NCBI GenBank assembly: GCA_020848965.1
Contig: JADLHE010000216.1
Location: 1 to 45,356, forward strand
Length of the DNA: 45,356 nt
From: Saprospiraceae bacterium
Lineage (GTDB): Bacteria > Bacteroidota > Bacteroidia > Chitinophagales > Saprospiraceae
Reading direction: 5' to 3'
A program made the position numbers and the translations under genes. Shown piece after piece: positions 16,527 to 24,545 of the stretch. Below the pieces are notes generated by a model. That model had not been told where the DNA came from, searched no databases, and was given only the letters and a program-made list of their open reading frames with translations. Every line of letters starts with the position of its first letter. Positions within the stretch are counted from its first letter, which is position 1.

Positions 16527-17537
16527 TTAATGCACGAGGCCACGGGTATCCACGGGCAGGTTGAGCAGTAGTAGGCCGTTTCGCCCAACGGAATTGTAGT
16601 AGATATTGGTGAGTTTTTCGAGGGAATGTACTTTGTCGTCCTGCTCTGGGTGGTAGTACCAGCCGGGCCGGATGCTCACGTCGCACTCGGCGGGCACCCA
16701 TGCGTAGCCGTCGGAATGGCCGGTGGTAAGTTCTTTGTAATTAGGGGAGCCGGGGTAAAATTCCTTGAGGCGAAGGGCGCTCCAGTTCGTTTCATTGGCG
16801 AAGCCCTCTTCGTTGCCCACCCAGCGGCAGCCCGGCCCAGCGTCACTAAAGATGATAGCATTGGGCTGCAATTCATACACGAGCTTGTGCGTGGTTGGCC
16901 AGTCGTAATAGTTCTGGCGGTCAACTTCCCGCTTCTCGTTGGCACCGCCATAGTAGCCGTCGCCGCCGTTTGCCCCATCGAACCAGACCTCGAAAATGGG
17001 GCCGTAATTGGTCAGCAGCTCCCGCAACTGGTTGCGGAAATAGGTCAGGTAGGCTGGCTTGCCGTAGTCGGGGTGGTTGCGGTCCCAAGGCGAGAGATAG
17101 ACACCGAACTTGAGGCCGAACTCCTTGCAGGCGTCGGAAAGCTCCCGTACCACATCGCCTTTGCCGTTTTTCCAAGGCGAGTTTTTCACCGAATGCTCGG
17201 TGTATTTGCTGGGCCAGAGGCAGAAGCCATCGTGGTGCTTGGCCGTGAGGATGATGCCCTTCATGCCTGCTTCCTTGCACACTCTTGCCCATTGGCGGCA
17301 GTCGAGCGCCTTGGGGTTGAAGGTGGCGGGCGACTCGCTGCCCATGCCCCATTCGATATTGGTGAAGGTGTTCATGTTGAAATGCACGAAGGCGTTGTAC
17401 TCCATGCGCTGCCAGTCAATCTGCGCTTGGCTCGGTACTGGGCCAAAAGGAACCGGCGGGAGCACATGGGCAGGTGGCAGGTTTTTCTTTGCGCAAGCGA
17501 AAAAAAGGAAAGGAAGTAGGGCTAGCAGGTGCTTCAT
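16527..17537 (-). CDS. Alpha-L-fucosidase, GH29, catalytic part (truncated by in-frame stop)
   Basis: A 336-residue exported glycoside hydrolase removing terminal L-fucose. It has a lipoprotein-type signal (LLALLPFLFFAC with the cysteine as lipobox end), so it is probably anchored outside the cytoplasm. Conserved segments include ILTAKHHDGFCLWPS and the nucleophile region FEVWFDGANGG. The catalytic (beta/alpha)8 domain appears complete and ends at NLPVDTRGLVH, where a TAA stops it and removes the C-terminal domain encoded just downstream in the same frame. GH29 catalytic domains can work without the C-terminal module, so the truncated product may be active. It may have its own promoter at 17567-17594. 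Confidence 0.85.
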   Translation of the reverse strand: MKHLLALLPFLFFACAKKNLPPAHVLPPVPFGPVPSQAQIDWQRMEYNAFVHFNMNTFTNIEWGMGSESPATFNPKALDCRQWARVCKEAGMKGIILTAKHHDGFCLWPSKYTEHSVKNSPWKNGKGDVVRELSDACKEFGLKFGVYLSPWDRNHPDYGKPAYLTYFRNQLRELLTNYGPIFEVWFDGANGGDGYYGGANEKREVDRQNYYDWPTTHKLVYELQPNAIIFSDAGPGCRWVGNEEGFANETNWSALRLKEFYPGSPNYKELTTGHSDGYAWVPAECDVSIRPGWYYHPEQDDKVHSLEKLTNIYYNSVGRNGLLLLNLPVDTRGLVH

Positions 17538-17566
17538 TCTGATTTGTTTTAATGAAAGATACCTGC

Positions 17567-17594
17567 CAAAGGTAGGAAATGGATTGCTGCCAAA
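17567..17594 (-). promoter_or_regulatory. Promoter of the fucosidase gene
   Basis: On the minus strand TACCTTTG (17567-17574) matches the -7 consensus TAnnTTTG, and TTTG (17591-17594) sits 16 nt upstream as the -33 box. The spacing is slightly short. The predicted start of transcription would be about 20 nt before the start codon. Confidence 0.45.
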
Positions 17595-17624
17595 CTTATC
17601 TGCTTGAATTTTTGCGGAGTAAAA

Positions 17625-18617
17625 TCAATCCAAAATCACCGCTCCGGTATTGTTCGTCTTATCGCATTCGAGCTTGAACTGGTCGGAGTCGAGGGAGAGG
17701 ATGAGGCTTTTCATGTAGCGGGTCTTCTTGCGCACATCCAACTTGATGCGACTGGTGTAGGTGCCGCCGGGCAGCAACTCTCCCGATTGAGAAGCTTCGG
17801 CTTTTAGTAGCTGTTCGCTAATGGGTAGGGCGCCCCTCGAAAGCGTCGGGACGCCGGAAATGAAGGACTTTATCAGGAGGTGTTCCGTTTGTTTGCCACT
17901 TTTTTCAAACAGCCGGAACGTGCCAAAGCCTTTGTTGGCAATCGTGAATTCAAGGGTTGCGGATTTGTCGTCCTGTTCAACGATGCGGAGGCGCTGGAAG
18001 TAGATGTCGGGGCAATCTTCCGTAATGCCGGGTGGGGGCGTTGAACTGGGTGCGGGGTCTGCCTGCCCGTTTTTTCCGGTCAGCACGGCGGCGGTTTTGG
18101 GTTCAGCCGCAGCACCTGTTTCACCCACTTTGGTTTCAAATCCGCTGGCCACGACTAGGTTAGGCTCCGCCTGTTTTTTGTCCAGCAGCACAGGCACTTT
18201 CAGCTCTTTGCCCCGCTCCATTTTGCCCACGGCCAATTTGAATTCTTCCTGTTGCAAAACGTGCTGGATATTTGACCGCAGGCCGCCCAGTTTTTGGTCA
18301 AAAATGGACTGGTCGAATAGATATTGCACCCAATGCTCAGTGCCTTTTTTGGAGAAATCAACGTCCACCCGGCCCGAGTTCACGATATTGAAGCGGAGCT
18401 TCACCCAGTCGTCGTTGCGCTTGAGCACTTCAAAACTGGTGAGTTCGAGGCGGTAGCCACGGTATTGGACGGAGTCGCCTTCGGGGGAAGGATTGAAGGA
18501 TTGAAGGATTGAATGATTGAATGCAGTAGGCTTGGGGGAAAACGACAGACCTGAGAGGCTGGCCGTGATGGCTAGCGCCCAAAAGACGAAATTGGCAGGT
18601 CTTAGATGGAACAACAT
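17625..18617 (-). CDS. Exported protein of unknown function with two related beta-domains
   Basis: A 330-residue protein whose N-terminus has a hydrophobic signal-like segment (FVFWALAITASLSGLSF). Two halves look related. About residues 55-155 have VKLRFNIVNSGRVDVDFSKKG then TEHWV. About residues 205-325 have ATLEFTIANKGFGTFRLFEKSG then TEHLL. This suggests a duplicated CARDB-like or immunoglobulin-like domain, joined by an Ala/Pro/Thr-rich linker. I do not recognise the family. Residues about 33-44, directly after the signal segment, are encoded by a GATTGAAG tandem repeat (18487-18522) and probably form no structure. No catalytic motif is seen. It has no obvious operon partner. Confidence 0.7.
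   Translation of the reverse strand: MLFHLRPANFVFWALAITASLSGLSFSPKPTAFNHSILQSFNPSPEGDSVQYRGYRLELTSFEVLKRNDDWVKLRFNIVNSGRVDVDFSKKGTEHWVQYLFDQSIFDQKLGGLRSNIQHVLQQEEFKLAVGKMERGKELKVPVLLDKKQAEPNLVVASGFETKVGETGAAAEPKTAAVLTGKNGQADPAPSSTPPPGITEDCPDIYFQRLRIVEQDDKSATLEFTIANKGFGTFRLFEKSGKQTEHLLIKSFISGVPTLSRGALPISEQLLKAEASQSGELLPGGTYTSRIKLDVRKKTRYMKSLILSLDSDQFKLECDKTNNTGAVILD
18487..18522. repeat. Single-arm tandem repeat GATTGAAG inside a coding sequence
   Basis: AAGGATTG is repeated about four times with a drift to AATGATTG. The arm has 36 nt, a multiple of three. It is translated on the minus strand as part of NHSILQSFNPS after the signal peptide. No complementary arm is found nearby. Confidence 0.7.
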
Positions 18618-18746
18618 GGTCGTTTAACGCTCTTAGCGAGGTCTTTATGAGTAGCTGGCATCGCTTTTTTCACATAAAAACCTTGCAGCCCAAAAGAACT
18701 GCACCAAAATAAGGCCAAGCTTTGCAAACAAAGTCACAAGGGGTGG

Positions 18747-19226
18747 TTATGCCTCCGTTTCATCGTCGCTCAGAATCTCCACGGGGCGGTTGATGCTCTC
18801 TTGCAGGGAGATGAAGGTCTCCGTGCGCTGAATGCCCGAAATCTTCTGGATTTTGTCGTGCAGCACGTCCCGAAGGTGGTTGGTGTCCCGACAGTAAATC
18901 TTGGCGAAAATGCTGTAAAGGCCAGTGGTATAATAGGCTTCCACCACTTCGGGTATCTTTTTTAGTTGCTCCGCAACATCGTCGTAGAGCGAGCTTTTAT
19001 CGAGGTAAATGCCAAGGAAGGCGCAGATGTCGTAGCCCAGTTTTTCGTGGTCAATGATGAGGTGAGCACCCTGCACGATGCCCATGTCCCGCAGTTTTTT
19101 CATGCGCACATGCACCGTGCCGCCGGACACGTAGCCGATTTTCTTTGCAACGTCCGTGTAGGCTTGCTCGGCATCGGTCATCAGCATGGAAAGTATGAGC
19201 TTGTCGGTCTTGTCAATTCCGTTCAT
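18747..19226 (-). CDS. Lrp/AsnC family transcriptional regulator
   Basis: A 159-residue regulator. Residues 1-60 form the winged helix-turn-helix (DKTDKLILSMLMTDAEQAYTD, then VHVRMKKLRDMGIV). Residues about 70-150 form the RAM effector-binding domain (ICAFLGIYL, VVEAYYTTGLYSIFAKI). Such proteins are octameric or dimeric regulators that often sense amino acids. It stands alone, and its target is not evident from the neighbours. The 196-nt upstream region shows no clear -33/-7 pair. Confidence 0.93.
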   Translation of the reverse strand: MNGIDKTDKLILSMLMTDAEQAYTDVAKKIGYVSGGTVHVRMKKLRDMGIVQGAHLIIDHEKLGYDICAFLGIYLDKSSLYDDVAEQLKKIPEVVEAYYTTGLYSIFAKIYCRDTNHLRDVLHDKIQKISGIQRTETFISLQESINRPVEILSDDETEA

Positions 19227-19393
19227 AATTTTTCAAGGAAAAAGGAAGGAGCAGCGTTTTCGCTACTTTCAAATTTTTCAACAAAAATGCTATTCTGTGC
19301 TGAAGTTTTCAAAAATCGAAGCGAAATTGTTCAATAGCTTGCCAATTTTTCAATAATCGTCAAAAGGTGGCAACATAGAGCAGCATTGGTATA

Positions 19394-19420
19394 ACTCAAA
19401 ACCCGAAACTCAAAACTTTT
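19394..19420. repeat. Single arm of an inverted repeat, word ACTCAAAAC, sister of the pyk-dut element
   Basis: ACTCAAAACCCGAA then ACTCAAAACTTTT. The 27 nt match 12478-12504 at 25 positions. The complementary arm (TTTTGAGT units) is missing here. It lies just after the end of the small gene at 19423-19761 (minus strand). Confidence 0.75.
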
Positions 19421-19422
19421 CT

Positions 19423-19761
19423 TCACCACCTCAAATCCTCGTCCACTTCATCGGAGCGCTGGCTGCCGTACTGTTTTTTGGTGGCGAGGCGCTGCTGCTG
19501 CCGCTCCATGACGAGCTTGGCAAGGGCCACATTGGCGGGTTCTGGGTTGCCGGGCGAGAGGGCATCCAGGATTTTGTACTCCAGCACGTCATTGCGGTAG
19601 AGCAAGCTGAGCAGGTACTCCATATTGTGTTCTATCATCCATGAAATGCGGTCGCAGAGCAATTGGAAAAGCTCGGCTTCGGAGGGTGCTTCGGCCTCCG
19701 AAGACTGAAGCTCGAAGTCCTTGATGAGCAGTTGGTTGGAGTTGTCGCTACTGTTATTCAT
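19423..19761 (-). CDS. Small hypothetical protein downstream of the GH3-family gene
   Basis: About 112 residues starting at MNNSSDNSNQLL; an alternative start is MLKNLLMNN at 19779. It is acidic at the start, with a helix-rich middle (AELFQLLCDRISWMIEHNMEYLLSLLYRND) and a charged tail. I do not recognise a named family. The stop of the GH3-family gene lies 10 nt upstream on the same strand, so the two are probably co-transcribed and may act together. Confidence 0.6.
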   Translation of the reverse strand: MNNSSDNSNQLLIKDFELQSSEAEAPSEAELFQLLCDRISWMIEHNMEYLLSLLYRNDVLEYKILDALSPGNPEPANVALAKLVMERQQQRLATKKQYGSQRSDEVDEDLRW

Positions 19762-19771
19762 CAATAAATTT

Positions 19772-21295
19772 TTAAGCATAAATGCGGGTGAACGCCAAGA
19801 TTTCCTCCACATAACTGCGGTTATTGGAGAGCCGTGGCACCTTGTGCTGGCCGCCGTATTTACCTTTTGTTCTCAACCAATCGCTGAACGTGCCCTTGGG
19901 CACGGTATGCAGCCGCAGGCGGTCAAGGGCGAGGGAGTTATAGCGTTTTTGCTCGTAGTTGGAGTTCACTTTTTGCAGGTTTTTGTCGAGGCGCTCCGCA
20001 AAAGTATCGAGGCAAGGTGGCGCTTTTTCAAACTCCACAATCCATTCGTGGCCACCTTTTTTGCCCTGTTCGAAATAGACGGGGGCCATTGTGTAGTCAC
20101 TCATGATGGCATCCAATTCTTGACAGGTTAGCGTGATGGCCCGGTCGGTGTTGGAGATGATAACGTCTTCGCCGAAGGCGTTCACGTAGAGGCTCGTGCG
20201 GCCACTCACCCTGATTTTGTAAGGATACAGGGAGGTGAACTGCACCGTGTCGCCGATGACGTAGCGCCAAAGCCCGGCATTGGTGGTGATGACAAGTGCG
20301 TAATCTTGCCCCGTTTCAACCTCTTGCAATGGAATGGCCCGTGGGCTTTCGGCGCCCCATTCCGATTTCGGCAGAAACTCGAAGTAGATGCCGCTGTCCA
20401 GCATGAGCAGCATGGCACCGTCCGTTAGGTCGTTCTGGATGGAGAAATAGCCCTCCGAGGCGTTGTATATTTCTTGGTAATAGAATTTTTTGGAGCCAAA
20501 ATAATGGTCGAACTGCTTGCGGTGCGGCTCGAAATTGACGCCGCCGTGGATATACGTTTCGAGGTTCGGCCACACGTCGAAAATGCATGACTTGCCAGAG
20601 GCATCGAGCACTTTTTGCAGGAAGATGTTCGTCCAAGTGGGCACGCCGCCAATCATCGAAATGTCTTCTTCTTGCAGCATTTCGGCCATGACGCCGATTT
20701 TCTCCTCCCAGTTGCGCATGGTGGCCACCTCTGGCCCCGGCACGTAGAACAAACGGCCCACGAGCGGCATTTGGCGCAGCAACAAGGCCGAAATATCACA
20801 AACGGTGACGGCGGGGTAGCCCTCGTCGGGATAGAAAGTGCCGCCCATCACGATGTTTTTATGGGCAAAAACATTGCTATCGGGGTTGTTGTCGTAAAGA
20901 AAAGCGAGGGTATCCCAACTGCCTTTTACGTGGTTGTTCATCAGGCTGTCCTCGGTCACTGGCAGGTATTTGCTCACCGCCCCGGTCGTTCCGCTCGATT
21001 TGGCGAACCACTCCACGAAGCCAGCATAGAGCACGTCCGTTTCGCCCCGCATCATGCGTTCGATAAAGGGTTTTAGGCTCAGGTAGGTATGTACGGGTAC
21101 TTGGCGGGCAAAGTCGGCGGGGGAGTTGATTCGGGAGAAATTGTGCATTCTGCCCCAAACCGTATCGGCATGGGACTGCACCAAATCCATCAAAACCCTG
21201 CGCTGGGTCTCGTGCGGCGAGGCCATGAAGCGGCGGTTGGCCTCCATCCGGTGCTCCAAGTATTTTGAGAATATTTTGTTGACAAGTGTCCTCAT
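19772..21295 (-). CDS. GH3 auxin-responsive-promoter family protein (acyl-adenylate enzyme)
   Basis: A 507-residue protein of the ANL-like GH3 family, which in plants forms acyl-adenylates and couples them to amino acids. The three ATP/AMP motifs are recognisable: SSGTTGAVSKYLPV near residue 95, YNASEGYFSIQ near residue 275, and GLWRYVIGDTVQF near residue 338. Length is normal for bacterial members. The bacterial substrate is unknown. The gene is followed by a small partner gene and is divergent from a BASS transporter, 138 nt away. Confidence 0.88.
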   Translation of the reverse strand: MRTLVNKIFSKYLEHRMEANRRFMASPHETQRRVLMDLVQSHADTVWGRMHNFSRINSPADFARQVPVHTYLSLKPFIERMMRGETDVLYAGFVEWFAKSSGTTGAVSKYLPVTEDSLMNNHVKGSWDTLAFLYDNNPDSNVFAHKNIVMGGTFYPDEGYPAVTVCDISALLLRQMPLVGRLFYVPGPEVATMRNWEEKIGVMAEMLQEEDISMIGGVPTWTNIFLQKVLDASGKSCIFDVWPNLETYIHGGVNFEPHRKQFDHYFGSKKFYYQEIYNASEGYFSIQNDLTDGAMLLMLDSGIYFEFLPKSEWGAESPRAIPLQEVETGQDYALVITTNAGLWRYVIGDTVQFTSLYPYKIRVSGRTSLYVNAFGEDVIISNTDRAITLTCQELDAIMSDYTMAPVYFEQGKKGGHEWIVEFEKAPPCLDTFAERLDKNLQKVNSNYEQKRYNSLALDRLRLHTVPKGTFSDWLRTKGKYGGQHKVPRLSNNRSYVEEILAFTRIYA

Positions 21296-21297
21296 GG

Positions 21298-21333
21298 TTT
21301 GTTCATCAACTTTTGAAATCCTTTCTACCTTTG
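21298..21333 (+). promoter_or_regulatory. Promoter of the BASS transporter/metallopeptidase pair
   Basis: TTTG (21298-21301) and TACCTTTG (21326-21333) form a -33/-7 pair with 24 nt between. The -7 box is a full match to TAnnTTTG. The leader to the TTG start at 21434 would be about 95 nt. Confidence 0.5.
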
Positions 21334-21433
21334 GAGTTTCACGGGAGCATCATTCAGCGGGTTGGGGCGAAAATAAGGAGATGTTTTCAATTCTTTACCA
21401 CCATCCGCTTGCTACCGACAATCACTACGAACC

Positions 21434-22324
21434 TTGCAGGACTTTATTAGCATTGAGACATTCTTACAGGCTGTTTTAGCAATGATTATGCTGAGTGTCG
21501 GCCTGTCTTTGACCGCCAAGGATTTCCAGTACATTGTTGAGAATCCTCGCATTACCATCATCGGGCTATTCCTGAAAATGTTCTGTTTCCCTTTCATCGG
21601 GGTGTCCATTGCAAATCTATTGGGGCTTTCCACGACTTTCCAATTAGGGATTTTCATTCTGTTGATTTGCCCTGTTGGCACCACGTCAAATCTTATAACG
21701 TATTGGTTTTCAGGAAATAAGGCGCTCACTGTTGCCCTTACCACCATTGCCAGTTTTGTGGCGGTAATCACCGTCCCCATCTTAACCAGACTGGCCTATC
21801 AATACTATTTCGGTGACAATGTTACGGTGAACCTGCCCGTTTGGGGCACTATTGCCAATATCTTCATCGTACTGATACTGCCTGTGCTGGTGGGGATGCT
21901 GTTCCGTTGGCGGTACGAGCGGCAGGCGCTTTTTACGGAACGGGTGCTCAAATATGCCTCGATTGTATTGCTCGCCGTTGTTTATATCATCAAATTTTTT
22001 GCGCCCAAGGAAAACGGTGGCACCGAAATCAGTCGGGAGGAGCTTTTCACCTTACTGCCCGTGCTACTTGCCATCAACGCAACGGCGCTGTTGTTTGGCT
22101 TTGTGGCTTCGAGGCTTTTGAAGATAAACAACCAAGATAGCATGACCATCGGCATTGAAATGGGCTTGGAAAACGTCAGCCTCGCCATCGTGGTGGGCAG
22201 CGTGCTGCTTCACAACGAAGACCTCGTGAAGCCCGGCCTCATCTATGCCATGTTCTCGTTCTGGACGGTGATGGGCTTTGCGGTTTTAACAAAAAAATTG
22301 TTCTATGAAAAGCGCTGGTTATAG
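21434..22324 (+). CDS. Bile acid:sodium symporter (BASS) family transporter
   Basis: A 296-residue membrane protein with about nine to ten hydrophobic segments. It has BASS hallmarks: AMIMLSVGLSLTAKDF at the start, ICPVGTTSNLITYW in the crossover-region half, and GIEMGLENVSLAIVVGS near the end. The family takes up organic anions (bile acids, pantoate, keto acids) with sodium; the substrate here is unknown. The start is TTG: no ATG or GTG exists in frame between the upstream stop (21374-21376) and the first membrane helix. Its end overlaps the next gene by 20 nt, so the two are co-transcribed. Confidence 0.85.
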   Translation: MQDFISIETFLQAVLAMIMLSVGLSLTAKDFQYIVENPRITIIGLFLKMFCFPFIGVSIANLLGLSTTFQLGIFILLICPVGTTSNLITYWFSGNKALTVALTTIASFVAVITVPILTRLAYQYYFGDNVTVNLPVWGTIANIFIVLILPVLVGMLFRWRYERQALFTERVLKYASIVLLAVVYIIKFFAPKENGGTEISREELFTLLPVLLAINATALLFGFVASRLLKINNQDSMTIGIEMGLENVSLAIVVGSVLLHNEDLVKPGLIYAMFSFWTVMGFAVLTKKLFYEKRWL

Positions 22325-23051
22325 CCTTTTTATATTCATAACCCTAGTTTTACTAGCCTCGATGTTTTTCTATCCTTATGCAATAGGACAGGACACCGCT
22401 TGGGTGACCCATGTTATGACCCATGTTCCGGCGTTGGCCCATATGCCGCCCGTTAATTTTACCGAAGGGGCAAATTACGAAACCGTGGCTGATGCCAAAA
22501 AGCGGTTCAAGAATGTCATCGGGGTTGAAGCCGACCATGAAGAGGCCATCTACCTTGCGTTAGCTTATTACCCAGAATTAGCAGAAACGCCTATTGAATT
22601 TGTGTTCAAACCCATTGGAACCACTATGTCCACCCGACCTGCTTTCGGCTCCTTTTTTAAACGGTCGGGCAACAGAACCTACCAGATTTTCATCAACAAT
22701 AAGCCAGATTTCGATGGTATATTGTTTGGTCAGATTCCATTTAATGGTAGGGTTGGCATCGTGGCCCATGAATTGGCCCATTTGCTGGATTATGAGTGCC
22801 GCTCAAGCTGGGGCTTGGCTGGTGTGGGCATCAAATTTTTGAATCGTAGGGGGCGCTCCAGCTTTGAAAAAACCATTGACTTGCTTACCATTCACAAGGG
22901 GCTTGGCTGGCAGTTGCGAGATTGGGCGCACTGCTCTATGGGAGGCTGCCCAGGTGCCACACCCGAATACCAAGCCTTCAAACGCAGCAATTACCTGAGT
23001 GCAGAGGAAGTAGTGAAAGAGATAGAAAAGCTTGACATCTATCGTCAATGA
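22305..23051 (+). CDS. Membrane-anchored putative zinc metallopeptidase (HExxH), unknown family
   Basis: A 248-residue protein. Residues 7-28 form a membrane segment. A zinc-binding HELAH (H165, E166, H169) is followed closely by D172 and E174 (HLLDYE). This is the classic gluzincin/minigluzincin core, with the third ligand not certain. The upstream region (IFINNKPDFDGILFGQIPFNGRVGIVA) gives the expected edge strand before the helix. The active part is probably outside the cytoplasm. I cannot assign a family. The start overlaps the transporter gene, which points to translational coupling. It overlaps the convergent membrane protein gene by 7 nt. Confidence 0.7.
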   Translation: MKSAGYSLFIFITLVLLASMFFYPYAIGQDTAWVTHVMTHVPALAHMPPVNFTEGANYETVADAKKRFKNVIGVEADHEEAIYLALAYYPELAETPIEFVFKPIGTTMSTRPAFGSFFKRSGNRTYQIFINNKPDFDGILFGQIPFNGRVGIVAHELAHLLDYECRSSWGLAGVGIKFLNRRGRSSFEKTIDLLTIHKGLGWQLRDWAHCSMGGCPGATPEYQAFKRSNYLSAEEVVKEIEKLDIYRQ

Positions 23052-23782
23052 GCATCTTGGGACTTGATGAATTTTTCAAAATCTGTTTTGTAAAGGCCCA
23101 AATAATTATTGTACCTCGAACTAAGAAGCACTACATAAGTGGCTGAGGCACTGCATACTACCAATATGGCCAATATGAGCCAAGGGTTCTGGCTCCAATA
23201 ATTTTTCATGATATAAACGCATGTTCCAATCAAAAACACCCACTGTAAGCCACGTTCAAAGTAGATCGCTATCCACCTGATTTTTTTGACGAAACTGTCC
23301 TTGGCCTCTTCGCCATGCTTAATGGAAGTGATTTTGTTCATCGTTTTGAGAATATGCCCCGGTGAGGGCGGCATGGTATATTGATGGAGGCTTTGCTTGA
23401 AAATATTGGGGTACAATCTTTCATAAAGTTGGGTGTGCATATACCGCAGTTGACTTCGGTACAGTAGGCTTGTCACCAACATAAAGTAGTTGTAAAAAGA
23501 AAGTACGGCTACACCGCATACCGCTAATTCATCCACTGACTGAAGCCCCAATGGGGTCTTAATTTCCGTGCCGCCGACAAGCGACAGTTCTTTTAATCCG
23601 ACAATATTGAAAATGAACAGCAAAAATAATCCGCAAAGCCCCCAAAGTGCCTTCCTATGCAACATCACATCTTTTTGAACATCGTCCAATCGCCCATTTA
23701 CTGCATTTAGCAGGTGGTCTAAATCTCCAGGCTTAGCCCCATCCAATAAGCGTTTGAGCCTAGCGCCCAATATGTTTTTCAT
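23045..23782 (-). CDS. Hypothetical four-helix membrane protein
   Basis: A 245-residue protein with an amphipathic N-terminus (AKPGDLDHLLNAVNGRLDDV) and four predicted membrane segments, near residues 45-65, 87-108, 172-190 and 198-218. It has a charged loop in the middle. No known family is recognised. It overlaps the metallopeptidase gene tail to tail by 7 nt. A 106-nt AT-rich gap separates it from aroQ, which lies upstream on the same strand... its own promoter was not found. Confidence 0.6.
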   Translation of the reverse strand: MKNILGARLKRLLDGAKPGDLDHLLNAVNGRLDDVQKDVMLHRKALWGLCGLFLLFIFNIVGLKELSLVGGTEIKTPLGLQSVDELAVCGVAVLSFYNYFMLVTSLLYRSQLRYMHTQLYERLYPNIFKQSLHQYTMPPSPGHILKTMNKITSIKHGEEAKDSFVKKIRWIAIYFERGLQWVFLIGTCVYIMKNYWSQNPWLILAILVVCSASATYVVLLSSRYNNYLGLYKTDFEKFIKSQDAH

Positions 23783-23888
23783 AAATTATGTCTTTTGAAA
23801 TCGCCGTGAAAATAATGCTCAGCTGCCCGATAGTTAATATGACTCATTTTTGTGAAATGTTCACTTAATATTTAACCCATTCCACCAT

Positions 23889-24305
23889 CTACGACATAAA
23901 ATACTCCACCGCCAAGTCGTATCCTTTCAGGCCCAAGCCGATGATGCAGCCCACGCAGTTAGGTGCCGTCATGGACTTGTGGCGGAACTCCTCCCTCGAA
24001 AAAGTATTGGAAATATGTACCTCTATCACAGGCGTTTCAATGGCGGCGATGGCGTCCGCCAAAGCAACGGAGGTATGGGTATAAGCGCCGGGGTTGAAAA
24101 TGATGCCTTGGTAGGTAAAGCCCGCTTCGTGCAGTTTATCCAGCAGTTCGCCCTCGTGGTTGCTTTGGTAGTAATGCAACACCACGCCCGGAAAATCCTG
24201 TTGCAGTTTTTCAAAATACTCCTCAAAAGAGCGCTTGCCATAAATATGTGGCTCCCGTTTGCCCAGCAAATTGAGGTTGGGGCCATTGATGATTAAGATT
24301 TTCAT
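23889..24305 (-). CDS. aroQ: 3-Dehydroquinate dehydratase, type II
   Basis: A 138-residue dodecameric enzyme converting 3-dehydroquinate to 3-dehydroshikimate. NGPNLNLLGKREPHIYG contains the catalytic Tyr22. FNPGAYTHTSVALADAI and VEVHISNTFSREEFRHKS, with the catalytic histidine, are complete. The start at MKILIINGP (24305) is typical; the frame extends further upstream without homology. aroB, the preceding pathway step, lies 10 kb away in the window. A possible promoter is at 24395-24422. Confidence 0.96.
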   Translation of the reverse strand: MKILIINGPNLNLLGKREPHIYGKRSFEEYFEKLQQDFPGVVLHYYQSNHEGELLDKLHEAGFTYQGIIFNPGAYTHTSVALADAIAAIETPVIEVHISNTFSREEFRHKSMTAPNCVGCIIGLGLKGYDLAVEYFMS

Positions 24306-24394
24306 TGCACCTATCGTTTTTTTGTTGCCTGCTGCATCGTGACCATTGCGCCCGCAAGGCGCAGGCTGAAAGGTAGATAAGTCTCGACAATCCT

Positions 24395-24422
24395 CAAAAT
24401 TACGGCATGGGTTGCTCCGCAA
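24395..24422 (-). promoter_or_regulatory. Possible promoter of aroQ
   Basis: On the minus strand TAATTTTG (24395-24402) fits the -7 consensus, with TTG (24420-24422) 17 nt upstream. The leader to the start codon would be about 83 nt. Confidence 0.4.
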
Positions 24423-24473
24423 TTTCCCAAAAAATCAGCGCACTCAACGCTGGCGCTCGCTCATACTCAAGGG

Positions 24474-24517
24474 CAAAAGAAAAGGGCTACTCAAACCCAC
24501 GTAGGTCAGAATAGCCC
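24474..24517 (-). terminator. Rho-independent terminator of the GEVED/T9SS gene
   Basis: On the minus strand GGGCTATTC (24509-24517) pairs with GAGTAGCCC (24484-24492), with one mismatch, followed by TTTTCTTTTG. It lies about 30 nt after the stop of the large secreted protein gene. Confidence 0.7.
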
Positions 24518-24545
24518 CTTCAAGTCCTTATTTTTCAATTCTTTG

